Below, piece by piece: positions 5,164 through 10,178 of a DNA stretch of 21,786 nt. The notes below the pieces were generated by a model, which saw nothing but the letters and a program-made list of their open reading frames with translations, had not been told where the DNA came from and did no database searches. The position numbers and the translations under genes were made by a program. The DNA is from a virus, in the IMG/VR virus record IMGVR_UViG_3300015374_000533, positions 1-21,786 of that record; one strand, given 5' to 3'. Each line of letters begins with the position of its first letter. Within the stretch, counting starts at the first letter, position 1.

Positions 5164-5480
5164 GTGAGGGGTTCGACCCATCCGTATTTGGTGGGGATGG
5201 TGCCGCTGCCGGGGCATGTGCCGGTGCGGCCTTGGGCGTTCCATTTGGGGTAGCGATGCTTTTTGAGGGTGAGGGTGAGCGGGTCGACGTCGGGGGCTTT
5301 GCCGCAGTCGCGGCAGATGCCGCGGAGGACGTGGCGGCTGCTGGGTCGGGGTGGGGGTGCCCCGGCCGGTCCCAGTTGCGCGCTTGCGGTCGCGCTTGGG
5401 TGGGGAGTGCCGGCCGGGGCTGTGGTCGCGCCTTCCTTGGGCGGTGGCGGCGCGACGAGTTGGAGCTGATCCCGAGTCAC
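5160..5480 (-). CDS. Hypothetical protein, 106 aa, Pro-rich N-terminus and zinc-ribbon-like C-terminus
   Basis: Residues 8-48 are a Pro/Ala/Thr-rich, probably disordered region. The C-terminal half has GICRDCGK (Cys56, Cys59), His75 and Cys89 (GTCPGSG), a zinc-ribbon-like layout. The GTG at 5480 overlaps the stop of the 52-aa gene upstream (GTGA). A decayed copy of the 27-bp start-associated dyad surrounds this start codon. Function unknown. Confidence 0.65.
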   Translation of the reverse strand: MTRDQLQLVAPPPPKEGATTAPAGTPHPSATASAQLGPAGAPPPRPSSRHVLRGICRDCGKAPDVDPLTLTLKKHRYPKWNAQGRTGTCPGSGTIPTKYGWVEPLT

Positions 5481-5492
5481 GATTGCCTGGCC
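5466..5492. promoter_or_regulatory. Degenerate start-associated dyad outside the main cluster
   Basis: Minus strand: GGCCAGGCAA, spacer TCGTGAC, TCGGGATCAG. The left arm matches the consensus at 7 of 10 bases and the spacer equals that of perfect copy 4, with the GTG in the same place. The right arm is mostly lost. Confidence 0.35.
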
Positions 5493-5635
5493 TCCATGCG
5501 ACGGATCGTGTGGGCGTCGGAACGGATGACGTGCCGATAGAACAGGCGCGCGTGGCGCAGCGGCCATAGCCGGCGGATCTCGTCGCGGAGAATCGCCGCC
5601 GTGTAGACGCGATCGGGTGGCGAACCGTGCTTCAC
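5477..5635 (-). CDS. Small hypothetical protein, 52 aa
   Basis: This short ORF fills the gap between the secreted-protein gene and 5160-5480. It reads VKHGSPPDRVYTAAILRDEI at its start and ends TIRRMEARQS. It is basic and helical (RRLWPLRHARLFYRHVIR). It starts 7 nt after the upstream stop and overlaps the next gene by GTGA. The Shine-Dalgarno is weak (AGGGCG). Third codon positions are G/C-rich as in its neighbours. No family recognised. Confidence 0.6.
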   Translation of the reverse strand: MKHGSPPDRVYTAAILRDEIRRLWPLRHARLFYRHVIRSDAHTIRRMEARQS

Positions 5636-5642
5636 GATCGCC

Positions 5643-6017
5643 CTAGTACCGCGCCTTCGAGCACGCGGCGACCGCCGAGACGTATGCCTGGAGCTGGTCG
5701 ACGTTCGTCCAGTCGCCGGGCTTGCCCGGTCCGTGGTCGAACCGTCCGACGACGCTCGGAGCGGCGCCGAGGCGCTTCACGCAACGCGCGAACGGGTCGG
5801 GCCGGCGAACGAGGCACGTCACCTGCTGCGCCGTCACGTTCAACCCCTCCTTCGTGCTGATGCCGGGCGGTACGAACGTGACGCGGTGGCACTGAGCGTC
5901 GAAGACGTAGGTGACGCCTCCGTGTCCGAGGATGTCGGTGGTCTGGGCGCCGGCGGTGGCGGCGCTGCCGGCGAGGGCGCAGACCGCGCCGATGAGTGCA
6001 GCACGCTTGCGAGTCAT
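5643..6017 (-). CDS. Secreted small protein with signal peptide, 124 aa
   Basis: The protein begins with a clear Sec signal peptide: basic n-region MTRKRAA, hydrophobic LIGAVCALAGSAATA, and an AGA site at 22-24 with predicted cleavage before Gln25. The mature part has four Cys (43, 68, 79, 119) that could form two disulphides. Family not recognised. It lies in the early operon between a cytoplasmic gene and a basic miniprotein, which is unusual for a secreted product; it may alter the host envelope during early infection (inference). ATG at 6017 with ATGA overlap. Confidence 0.7.
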   Translation of the reverse strand: MTRKRAALIGAVCALAGSAATAGAQTTDILGHGGVTYVFDAQCHRVTFVPPGISTKEGLNVTAQQVTCLVRRPDPFARCVKRLGAAPSVVGRFDHGPGKPGDWTNVDQLQAYVSAVAACSKARY

Positions 6018-6349
6018 GGGACGGTGACCTCCGGGGTCGTAGTGGGTTTGGCTTGGCGGGCCGCGACGAGGCGTGACCATTCCGCCGTCAGCTCGGCGAA
6101 CTCGATCGCAATCTCATCAGCGGGGACGGTGTCGGGGACGTCGAAGCCGAGGCGGTACGTCCATTCCTCGCCCTTCGTGTCGAAGAACCGCTTGTAGCCG
6201 TTGCGGCCGTTGGTGCTGTAGAGCTGGCCGAGGATGCAGCGACACGGATTGTTGAGGTTGAGCCAGGCGAGGTCGATGCGGCTGGCCCAGTCGGGGTCGT
6301 GCTCGTCGAGCCATGCGGCGCCGTATTCGGCTGGTGTTGCGGGCGTCAT
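6014..6349 (-). CDS. Hypothetical phage protein, 111 aa
   Basis: The acidic N-terminus is followed by NNPCRCILGQLY (34-43), a motif I have seen in small uncharacterised phage proteins, then TYRLGFDVPD and a helical C-terminus (EIAIEFAELTAEWSRLVAAR). The function is not known. Its start at 6349 overlaps the upstream stop by ATGA. Confidence 0.65.
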   Translation of the reverse strand: MTPATPAEYGAAWLDEHDPDWASRIDLAWLNLNNPCRCILGQLYSTNGRNGYKRFFDTKGEEWTYRLGFDVPDTVPADEIAIEFAELTAEWSRLVAARQAKPTTTPEVTVP

Positions 6350-6675
6350 CGGGTGGTGCCCCTTTCGGCGTGGCTGTGTGCCTCCCGACCATCCGCTGCG
6401 TCGGGCACAACGCTGAGGGTTGGCGGATGGTCGGGAGGCTGGTTGAGGCCCATGTCGGCGACGATGCGGTCATAGGGACGTTCGCCCCAGTGTCGAGGCG
6501 CCGGGCGTGCCTGGACACGACCACGCATCGCGTCACGGGCCCGCTCTAAGAGCCGCACGAGGTGTTCGCAACGCTGTTCGAGGATGTCGACGTCCATGTC
6601 GGCCTTCCACCACTGGTACGCGCAGTACGCGGCGACGGGCCAGCCGAGACTCACGATGAGGACGAACCCGGTCAT
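6346..6675 (-). CDS. Membrane-anchored protein with coiled coil, 109 aa
   Basis: An N-terminal membrane segment (about 3-21, GFVLIVSLGWPVAAYCAYQW) is followed by a heptad-like helix (27-48, VDILEQRCEHLVRLLERARD) and a polar, Pro-rich tail. It resembles small phage spanin-like or signal-anchor proteins in shape only; no family recognised. ATG at 6675 overlaps the stop of the annealing-protein gene. The C-terminal coding part contains the 17-bp inverted repeat at 6380-6439. Confidence 0.6.
   Translation of the reverse strand: MTGFVLIVSLGWPVAAYCAYQWWKADMDVDILEQRCEHLVRLLERARDAMRGRVQARPAPRHWGERPYDRIVADMGLNQPPDHPPTLSVVPDAADGREAHSHAERGTTR
6380..6439. repeat. Perfect 17-bp inverted repeat, 26-nt loop
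   Basis: GCCTCCCGACCATCCGC at 6380-6396 and its exact complement at 6423-6439 flank a 26-nt loop. The whole lies within the C-terminal coding part of the 109-aa gene. It would form a strong hairpin in the early transcript. No T-run follows it on either strand. Confidence 0.8.
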
Positions 6676-7466
6676 GACGGGATGGCGGGTTCGTCGAAGT
6701 TGGTTTGGCCGGCCGCTTCGAGTTCTTCGCGGGTGAGGACGTGGTCTTCGCTGGGTTCGCGGATCGCCTGCGCCGCCGTCGACGGAAGATTCTCGGCCTC
6801 CCACTTCAGAAGGTACTTGAGCCCCTTGTCGGGGTCTCCGGCGAATCCGACGAACGCTTCGAGGAGTCGATTGACGCCGCTTCGCGGGACGTCTTTGGAG
6901 CTGGTGACGCCGAAGAGGCGACGAGTGATGCGGTAGCGGAGATGGTCGTCGATGCCGTGATCATTGGCGGTGATGGCGATCTTCTGCTGCTGGCTCTTCG
7001 TGGTGAGCAGCGGCGGCTTCTCAGGCTGAGGCTGAACAGGTTCGGGCGCGTCTTCGTGGCCGGCGAGCGGTTCCTTCGCCCAAAGGTCGAGCGCCACGCC
7101 AAACCGCATCGCGCAACGCCGGATCGCGTCGCTACTGATCTCTTTCATGTTCGGGCCGTCTCCCCACTCGTACTTCGTCGACCCTGCGATTGTGAGGTAG
7201 TGGAGGACGCTGCCGTCCTGTTCCTTCACCGGCCGCTTGTTGACGTCGAGGACGGGGCCGAACTCGTAGTCGGGGTCGACGCTGATGAGGCGATCGGTGA
7301 CGGCGGCGTGGCCGACGTAGTCGAGATGCACCGCCGGCAAGCCGTGCCAGCCGCCGCATTCCTTGCAGCGGCCCTTCGGGTTTTCCTTCTTCGTCGGCTT
7401 GGGGAGCTTCCCGATCTGTTCGGGCTTGAACTCGGCGCGCAACGCTGTCATCTGCTCGCTCGTCAC
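6672..7466 (-). CDS. Putative single-strand annealing protein (Rad52/Erf/Sak-like)
   Basis: The 264-aa protein has a short N-terminal KLPKPTKKENPKGRCKECGG (20-39) with a Cys-x-x-Cys knuckle. It then has HLDYVGHAAVTDRLISVDPD (47-66), a strand YLTIAGSTKYEWGDG (90-104) and EISSDAIRRCAMRFGVALDLW (109-129). This AAVTDRL ... DALRRAAMRFGVA plan is shared by phage recombination proteins of the Rad52/Erf/Sak group. The C-terminal 130 residues are a linker and a helical domain with a final DEPAIPS, reminiscent of acidic SSB-binding tails. Its role is probably recombination and genome circularisation. GTG at 7466 by GTGA overlap; ATG 7451 is the alternative. Confidence 0.6.
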   Translation of the reverse strand: MTSEQMTALRAEFKPEQIGKLPKPTKKENPKGRCKECGGWHGLPAVHLDYVGHAAVTDRLISVDPDYEFGPVLDVNKRPVKEQDGSVLHYLTIAGSTKYEWGDGPNMKEISSDAIRRCAMRFGVALDLWAKEPLAGHEDAPEPVQPQPEKPPLLTTKSQQQKIAITANDHGIDDHLRYRITRRLFGVTSSKDVPRSGVNRLLEAFVGFAGDPDKGLKYLLKWEAENLPSTAAQAIREPSEDHVLTREELEAAGQTNFDEPAIPS

Positions 7467-7633
7467 TGGTCGGCCTCTTCGCGGCGCCGCTTCCGCTCGA
7501 CCACGATCGCTTCGACGTAGGTGCGGACGTAGATGTCGTGGATCGCTGCGGGGTACTGGCCGCGCAGATAGCTCCGCTCGGCTTCCTGGTGGAGCTGGTG
7601 GAGCTCTTGGGCAGCGACGACGACGCTCGTCAT
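7463..7633 (-). CDS. Small helical protein, 56 aa
   Basis: This short gene is found by filling the gap in the overlapping chain. It starts MTSVVVAAQELHQLHQEAER, has YLRGQYPAAIHDIYVRTYV in the middle and ends RKRRREEADQ. It is amphipathic and helical with a basic C-terminus. ATGA overlap with 7630-7830 and GTGA overlap with the annealing protein support it. No family recognised. Confidence 0.65.
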   Translation of the reverse strand: MTSVVVAAQELHQLHQEAERSYLRGQYPAAIHDIYVRTYVEAIVVERKRRREEADQ

Positions 7634-7830
7634 TCTCCGCTCGCTTCTCGGTGGAGTTCCCGCGCGATCGCGGCGTCGATCTCGTCGAAGTCGTCGAGGC
7701 GGAACTCATTCAAGCGGCGCCGAGCCGACGCGGCGAGTTCGTCGTAGCGGGTCCGCTGCCACGGCTCGGCGAGGACGGCGCACAGGACGATGCCGGTGAT
7801 GAGCGCGGCGAGGCAGAGGATGGTGATCAC
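7630..7830 (-). CDS. Single-span membrane protein, 66 aa
   Basis: From GTG at 7830 the product opens with a hydrophobic segment (VITILCLAALITGIVLCAVL, 1-20), followed by a charged cytoplasmic-type helix (RRRLNEFRLDDFDEIDAAIA). It is the second gene of the leftward early operon, right after the HTH gene, with a GTGA overlap. Early membrane proteins of this size sometimes block superinfection, but nothing in the sequence proves that. Confidence 0.6.
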   Translation of the reverse strand: MITILCLAALITGIVLCAVLAEPWQRTRYDELAASARRRLNEFRLDDFDEIDAAIARELHREASGE

Positions 7831-8045
7831 GCGACGGCCTCCCCGTTCAGCTCGATCAGGACGGCCGGGTCGACGTCGAGCGCCGAGGCGAGCTTGCCGG
7901 CGGTGTCGAGCGTCGTGTTCGCGGCGGCCTGGTTTTCGAGCAGCTTGATCATGCTTTTCGACACTCCGCTTTTCTCCGCGAGTTGGTCGCGGGTGAGGCC
8001 GGCGTCTTTGCGGGCCTGGAGGAGTTTCGCGCCGAGGAACTTCAT
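7827..8045 (-). CDS. Cro/CI-type HTH regulator, 72 aa, first gene of the early operon
   Basis: A compact XRE-family domain covers the protein: helix 1 FLGAKLLQARKDAG, then the HTH TRDQLAEKSGVSKSMIKLLE (18-37), then TAGKLASALDVDPAVLIEL. At 72 aa it has no oligomerisation or cleavage domain, which suits a Cro-like repressor. ATG at 8045 is preferred: the -10 box ends 8 nt before it, so the mRNA is probably leaderless. The alternative GTG at 8066 would lie upstream of the expected transcription start. It faces the HTH gene at 8221 across a 175-bp operator region. Confidence 0.85.
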   Translation of the reverse strand: MKFLGAKLLQARKDAGLTRDQLAEKSGVSKSMIKLLENQAAANTTLDTAGKLASALDVDPAVLIELNGEAVA

Positions 8046-8082
8046 TAGGGGCCAACATATCACCCCCAACTAATCGGGTCAA
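8046..8082 (-). promoter_or_regulatory. Leftward early promoter
   Basis: The -35 TTGACC (minus strand, 8082-8077), a 17-bp spacer and the -10 TATGTT (8059-8054) are followed by only 8 nt before the ATG at 8045. This predicts a leaderless transcript. Operator O1 overlaps the -10 box. Confidence 0.7.
8049..8066. promoter_or_regulatory. Operator O1
   Basis: GGGCCAA-CATA-TCACCCC on the plus strand. The left half-site is perfect against the O2 consensus GGGCCAA-N4-TTGGCCC and the right half matches 4 of 7. It covers the -10 region of the leftward promoter. Confidence 0.6.
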
Positions 8083-8097
8083 GTCGTTAGCCTCTAC

Positions 8098-8115
8098 ATC
8101 CCCCAAAAGGGGGAT
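8098..8115. promoter_or_regulatory. Second palindrome in the switch region
   Basis: ATCCCCC-AAAA-GGGGGAT is a perfect 7-bp dyad with the same 4-bp spacing as O1-O4 but different arms. It sits 16 bp upstream of the leftward -35 box, between the divergent promoters. It may be the site of the other HTH protein or of a host factor. Confidence 0.5.
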
Positions 8116-8183
8116 CTGGTGGATACCACGATCCGGGGATGGCGATAAACGGTAAAGTCGTGTAAGCCCGCTTGCCTCCACAC

Positions 8184-8212
8184 TTGACGGGCCAATACTT
8201 TGGCCCTATATT
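8184..8212 (+). promoter_or_regulatory. Rightward repressor promoter
   Basis: TTGACG (8184-8189), 17-bp spacer, TATATT (8207-8212), then 8 nt to the ATG at 8221. This again predicts a leaderless mRNA. Operator O2 fills the spacer. Confidence 0.75.
8189..8206. promoter_or_regulatory. Operator O2 (perfect palindrome)
   Basis: GGGCCAA-TACT-TTGGCCC, a perfect 7-4-7 dyad lying between the -35 and -10 boxes of the rightward promoter. Confidence 0.75.
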
Positions 8213-8220
8213 GGCGGGCT

Positions 8221-8571
8221 ATGGCACGGATGCCAGACACCTTCGGAGGCCGGATCGCGTGGCTCCGCAAGCACCACGCGCTCACCCAGTACCAGCTCGC
8301 GCAGAAGGTCGGAGTCCGCGAAGCCGACATCCAACGCTGGGAAGGCGACCAGAACTTCCCCCGCGAACAGTGGAAACTCGTCGCGCTCGCCGACCACCTC
8401 GACACGACGGTCGACTTCCTCTTGGGACGCGTCAGTGATGCAGCGGCCGGCGTTCCGGCCCCACCTGCGACCGACGATCTATACCCAGAGAGCAGCGACC
8501 CTCGTCGACGCCGAGCGCGCGGAGCGCGACGAGCCAACGGACCGACCGGATCCACTCGTCGGCCATCCTGA
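8221..8571 (+). CDS. XRE-family HTH regulator, candidate immunity repressor
   Basis: The 116-aa protein has an N-terminal HTH domain (RIAWLRKHHALTQYQLAQKV, then GVREADIQRWEGDQNFP) continuing to LADHLDTTVDFLLGR (57-70). Behind it is an Ala/Pro linker and a very Arg-rich tail. The HTH is close to those of phage and chromosomal XRE repressors. It is transcribed towards the lysogeny genes and away from the lytic operon, which favours a repressor role over Cro (inference). The last 140 bp overlap an antisense gene, and codon use in that tail is poorer in G/C at third positions than the opposite strand, so the C-terminus is constrained by that gene. ATG at 8221 is the one placed by the promoter. 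Confidence 0.8.
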   Translation: MARMPDTFGGRIAWLRKHHALTQYQLAQKVGVREADIQRWEGDQNFPREQWKLVALADHLDTTVDFLLGRVSDAAAGVPAPPATDDLYPESSDPRRRRARGARRANGPTGSTRRPS

Positions 8572-8737
8572 CGTTCTCATGGGGGACACGCCCTAGATGG
8601 ACGTTGCGGGGGAGTTGGCGCCGCTCAAGATCAGGATTGGGGAGCGGGTCGGGCGGGTCGGGCATCCTTGGCGCAGCGTACCTCTTGGGGCGCAGCCGAT
8701 GCATTTCGAGGTCAGCGCCGTCCATCCACCCGTCCAT
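8432..8737 (-). CDS. Possible antisense gene, 101 aa, overlapping the repressor 3' end
   Basis: On the minus strand, a 101-aa ORF starts at 8737 (MDGWMDGADLEMHRLRPKRY). It includes RQLPRNVHLGRVPHENVRMA and EWIRSVRWLVALRALGVDEG. GGGAAAGGTG lies just upstream, and a promoter (8809-8838) points at it. Over 8490-8571 its third codon positions are almost all G/C, while the opposite frame is not, which argues for real coding. Family not recognised. It could alternatively be a non-coding antisense transcript against the repressor. The plus strand of 8572-8951 shows no convincing gene. Confidence 0.45.
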   Translation of the reverse strand: MDGWMDGADLEMHRLRPKRYAAPRMPDPPDPLPNPDLERRQLPRNVHLGRVPHENVRMADEWIRSVRWLVALRALGVDEGRCSLGIDRRSQVGPERRPLHH

Positions 8738-8808
8738 AGGTCGCACCTTTCCCACCTGTCGTGTACCGGCGGCGGGGCGCCTCGTTCGCCTCGCCGAATC
8801 CGCCGCGG

Positions 8809-8838
8809 GTTTTACCACGACACCGCGTTGCCCGTCAA
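8809..8838 (-). promoter_or_regulatory. Minus-strand promoter upstream of the antisense gene
   Basis: TTGACG (8838-8833), 18-bp spacer, TAAAAC (8814-8809). A GTTGC/GCAAC inverted repeat surrounds the -35 box and may be an operator. Transcription would run leftward across the 3' end of the repressor gene. Confidence 0.5.
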
Positions 8839-8951
8839 GTAACGCAACCACTTTCGCCTTTCACTCGTGCCCTCCGAGCGGCGCCGGGGTGACGCCATTC
8901 CTAGACAACTCGGTAGGACTCGGAGCGTTTTGGGTGGAAACTACGGGGGCA

Positions 8952-9155
8952 ATGCCGGGGCGCCGCAAACTCACGCCCACCCAGGCCGCGTCGCTTCGCC
9001 ACCTGAAGCGGTGCCGAAAGAACTCGGACCAGGCGCGGAACCTCTTGAACGAGTCGATCCGCGACGCAGCCGAAGTCGGGTGCTCGCTCCGCGCGATCAG
9101 CGAGGCGGCCGGGATGAGCTACCAGCGAGTCCACCAGATCCTCCACGGCGAATAA
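8952..9155 (+). CDS. Small HTH protein, 67 aa
   Basis: The protein has a basic N-terminal helix (RRKLTPTQAASLRHLKRCRK) and a C-terminal resolvase-like HTH (GCSLRAISEAAGMSYQRVHQ, 43-62, ending ILHGE). Such small HTH proteins occur widely in actinobacterial genomes and phages, including as excisionase-type or auxiliary regulators. The exact role here is not known. GGGGG lies just before the ATG. It sits immediately upstream of the operator-controlled 9237 promoter, so it may act on it. Confidence 0.65.
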   Translation: MPGRRKLTPTQAASLRHLKRCRKNSDQARNLLNESIRDAAEVGCSLRAISEAAGMSYQRVHQILHGE

Positions 9156-9173
9156 GGGCCAATCATTTGACAC
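9156..9173. promoter_or_regulatory. Operator O3
   Basis: GGGCCAA-TCAT-TTGACAC. Left half-site perfect, right half 5 of 7. It overlaps the -35 box of the 9237 promoter and starts right at the stop of the HTH gene. Confidence 0.6.
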
Positions 9174-9195
9174 CACCACCTTTGGGGGCTAATCT
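9167..9195 (+). promoter_or_regulatory. Strong promoter of the lysogeny pair
   Basis: Consensus TTGACA (9167-9172), 17-bp spacer, TAATCT (9190-9195). The following gene has a separate AAGGAGG Shine-Dalgarno (9222-9228), so unlike the switch promoters this one gives a leadered mRNA. Confidence 0.8.
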
Positions 9196-9203
9196 TTTGG
9201 CTG
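9186..9203. promoter_or_regulatory. Operator O4
   Basis: GGGCTAA-TCTT-TTGGCTG. Left half 6 of 7 and right half 5 of 7 against O2. It covers the -10 box and starts 30 bp after O3, about three helical turns, which permits cooperative binding. Confidence 0.55.
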
Positions 9204-9236
9204 TACCCTTATTCGACCCGCAAGGAGGGCAAGACC

Positions 9237-9620
9237 ATGCGGAACCTCGCCATCATCACCACGATCGTCGCCGGCGTCGGCATCCTCGCCGGCACAGCCA
9301 ACGCCTCAACCGAAGACGTGACGCTCTCCGCGCCGCTCGTCACCGTCGCGCGAACAAACGCGTTCACCGCCACCACGGCATACCAGATCCCCAACGGCGA
9401 CGCCGCCATCATCACCTACAAGCTCTATCGCCACCGCTCTGGCCCCGGCTTCGAACTCGTCCGCACCGTCCACCACGTCGTCACAATGGCGAACGGCATG
9501 GACACCGCCACTCTCAGGACGCCGCTCTGGTATGGCGTCGGCTACCGTGTGAAGGTGCGCCTCGTCGACGTTTCGACGGCGACCATCGTCCACGCTCCGA
9601 CTGTTAGGATCCACCTATGA
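9237..9620 (+). CDS. Secreted small protein, likely lysogeny-expressed
   Basis: The 127-aa product starts with a Sec signal peptide (MRNLAIITTIVAGVGILAGT, ANA at 21-23, cleavage before Ser24). The mature domain is about 100 aa of alternating strands (TLSAPLVTVARTNAF, AAIITYKLYRHR, ELVRTVHHVV, YRVKVRLVDVS), reminiscent of an Ig/fibronectin-like beta sandwich, with no Cys. The AAGGAGG Shine-Dalgarno is ideal. A strong promoter with two operator sites shared with the switch suggests expression coordinated with lysogeny, so this is a candidate lysogenic-conversion or superinfection-exclusion factor (inference). It overlaps the next gene by ATGA. Confidence 0.7.
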   Translation: MRNLAIITTIVAGVGILAGTANASTEDVTLSAPLVTVARTNAFTATTAYQIPNGDAAIITYKLYRHRSGPGFELVRTVHHVVTMANGMDTATLRTPLWYGVGYRVKVRLVDVSTATIVHAPTVRIHL

Positions 9621-9811
9621 GCGAGTATCACGGCCCATCCCGAACCGCGCACGGACTCGCATATTGGGGCATCGTCGGCTGGTGGTGGGAGCCAATGAAG
9701 TGGCTCGGCCGCGTCGCGTTGTGGATCGTGTTCTGGCCACTCGGCCTGTGGCGCAGCATCCGCCACGGCCGCAAGACGCGTGAAGCGCGCGAGCGGCGCG
9801 GCTACCGGTAA
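9617..9811 (+). CDS. Trp-rich membrane protein, 64 aa
   Basis: A single hydrophobic segment (about 27-46, MKWLGRVALWIVFWPLGLW) is preceded by Trp-rich GWWWEP and followed by a strongly basic tail (RSIRHGRKTREARERRGYR), so the C-terminus is probably cytoplasmic. It is translationally coupled to the secreted protein (ATGA) and the two probably act together at the envelope. Family not recognised. Confidence 0.65.
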   Translation: MSEYHGPSRTAHGLAYWGIVGWWWEPMKWLGRVALWIVFWPLGLWRSIRHGRKTREARERRGYR

Positions 9812-9816
9812 AAGGC

Positions 9817-9878
9817 GGCGCCTCGCCCCGTTCTAGTGAGGAACGGGCCAGGGCAAGTGGCCCAAAGGGCGAGACGCC
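9817..9878. terminator. Three-way-junction inverted repeat between convergent operons
   Basis: An outer 12-bp stem (9817-9828 with 9867-9878, one mismatch) encloses two hairpins, each of 5 bp with a 7-nt loop: CGTTC/GAACG at 9829-9845 and GGCCA/TGGCC at 9846-9862. The element starts 5 nt after the stop of the rightward unit and ends 10 nt from the stop of the leftward late operon. It is the natural place for a bidirectional terminator, although neither strand shows a U-run. Its regular fold also fits a structured RNA. Confidence 0.55.
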
Positions 9879-9888
9879 AACCCAGACG

Positions 9889-10029
9889 TTACCCGACCAG
9901 CGCCGCGACCACCAAGTAGACCGCCACGGCGACGACCGGCACAACGAGGCCGTGGCTAAGAGAGATGACGATCGCCGCGATCGACGCGCAGACCATGAAG
10001 ATCCGCGCCTCGATCGGACAACTGGTCAC
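9889..10029 (-). CDS. Small two-span membrane protein, 46 aa, last gene of the late operon
   Basis: From GTG at 10029: VTSCPIEARI, then hydrophobic FMVCASIAAIVISLS and VVPVVAVAVYLVVAALVG. The hairpin of two short membrane segments suits a holin or antiholin-like protein in the lysis cluster, but the family is not recognised. GTGA overlap upstream. Confidence 0.55.
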   Translation of the reverse strand: MTSCPIEARIFMVCASIAAIVISLSHGLVVPVVAVAVYLVVAALVG

Positions 10030-10178
10030 AAGAGCAGCAGCAATCCCAGCGCTGCGAGCAGGATGCCGACCGCGGCGTGCAGCGAATCGACGTGGAGGGT
10101 CCCCGCCCAGAAGAGGACGCCGACGATGATGGCGATGATGCACAGCAGGCTATGGAGCGTGGGTTCGGGCCTGGTCAC
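10026..10178 (-). CDS. Small two-span membrane protein, 50 aa
   Basis: This ORF is too short for usual callers. It reads VTRPEPTLHSLLCIIAIIVG at its start, then VLFWAGTLHVDSLHAAVGIL, and ends LLAALGLLLLL. Two membrane segments are linked by a short polar turn. GTGA overlaps on both sides support it. A holin-like role is possible from its position only. Confidence 0.6.
   Translation of the reverse strand: MTRPEPTLHSLLCIIAIIVGVLFWAGTLHVDSLHAAVGILLAALGLLLLL

Noticed and set aside
6705-7520. 271-aa plus-strand ORF
   Set aside because: It lies antisense to the annealing-protein gene, has a shadow-type composition and has no ribosome site.
7467-7709. Longer annealing-protein start at 7709
   Set aside because: The extension is Arg/Pro-rich and runs through the 56-aa and 66-aa genes in another frame.
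8597-8842. 81-aa plus-strand ORF after the repressor
   Set aside because: Its composition is poor and it has no ribosome site. The minus strand offers a better ORF with a promoter.
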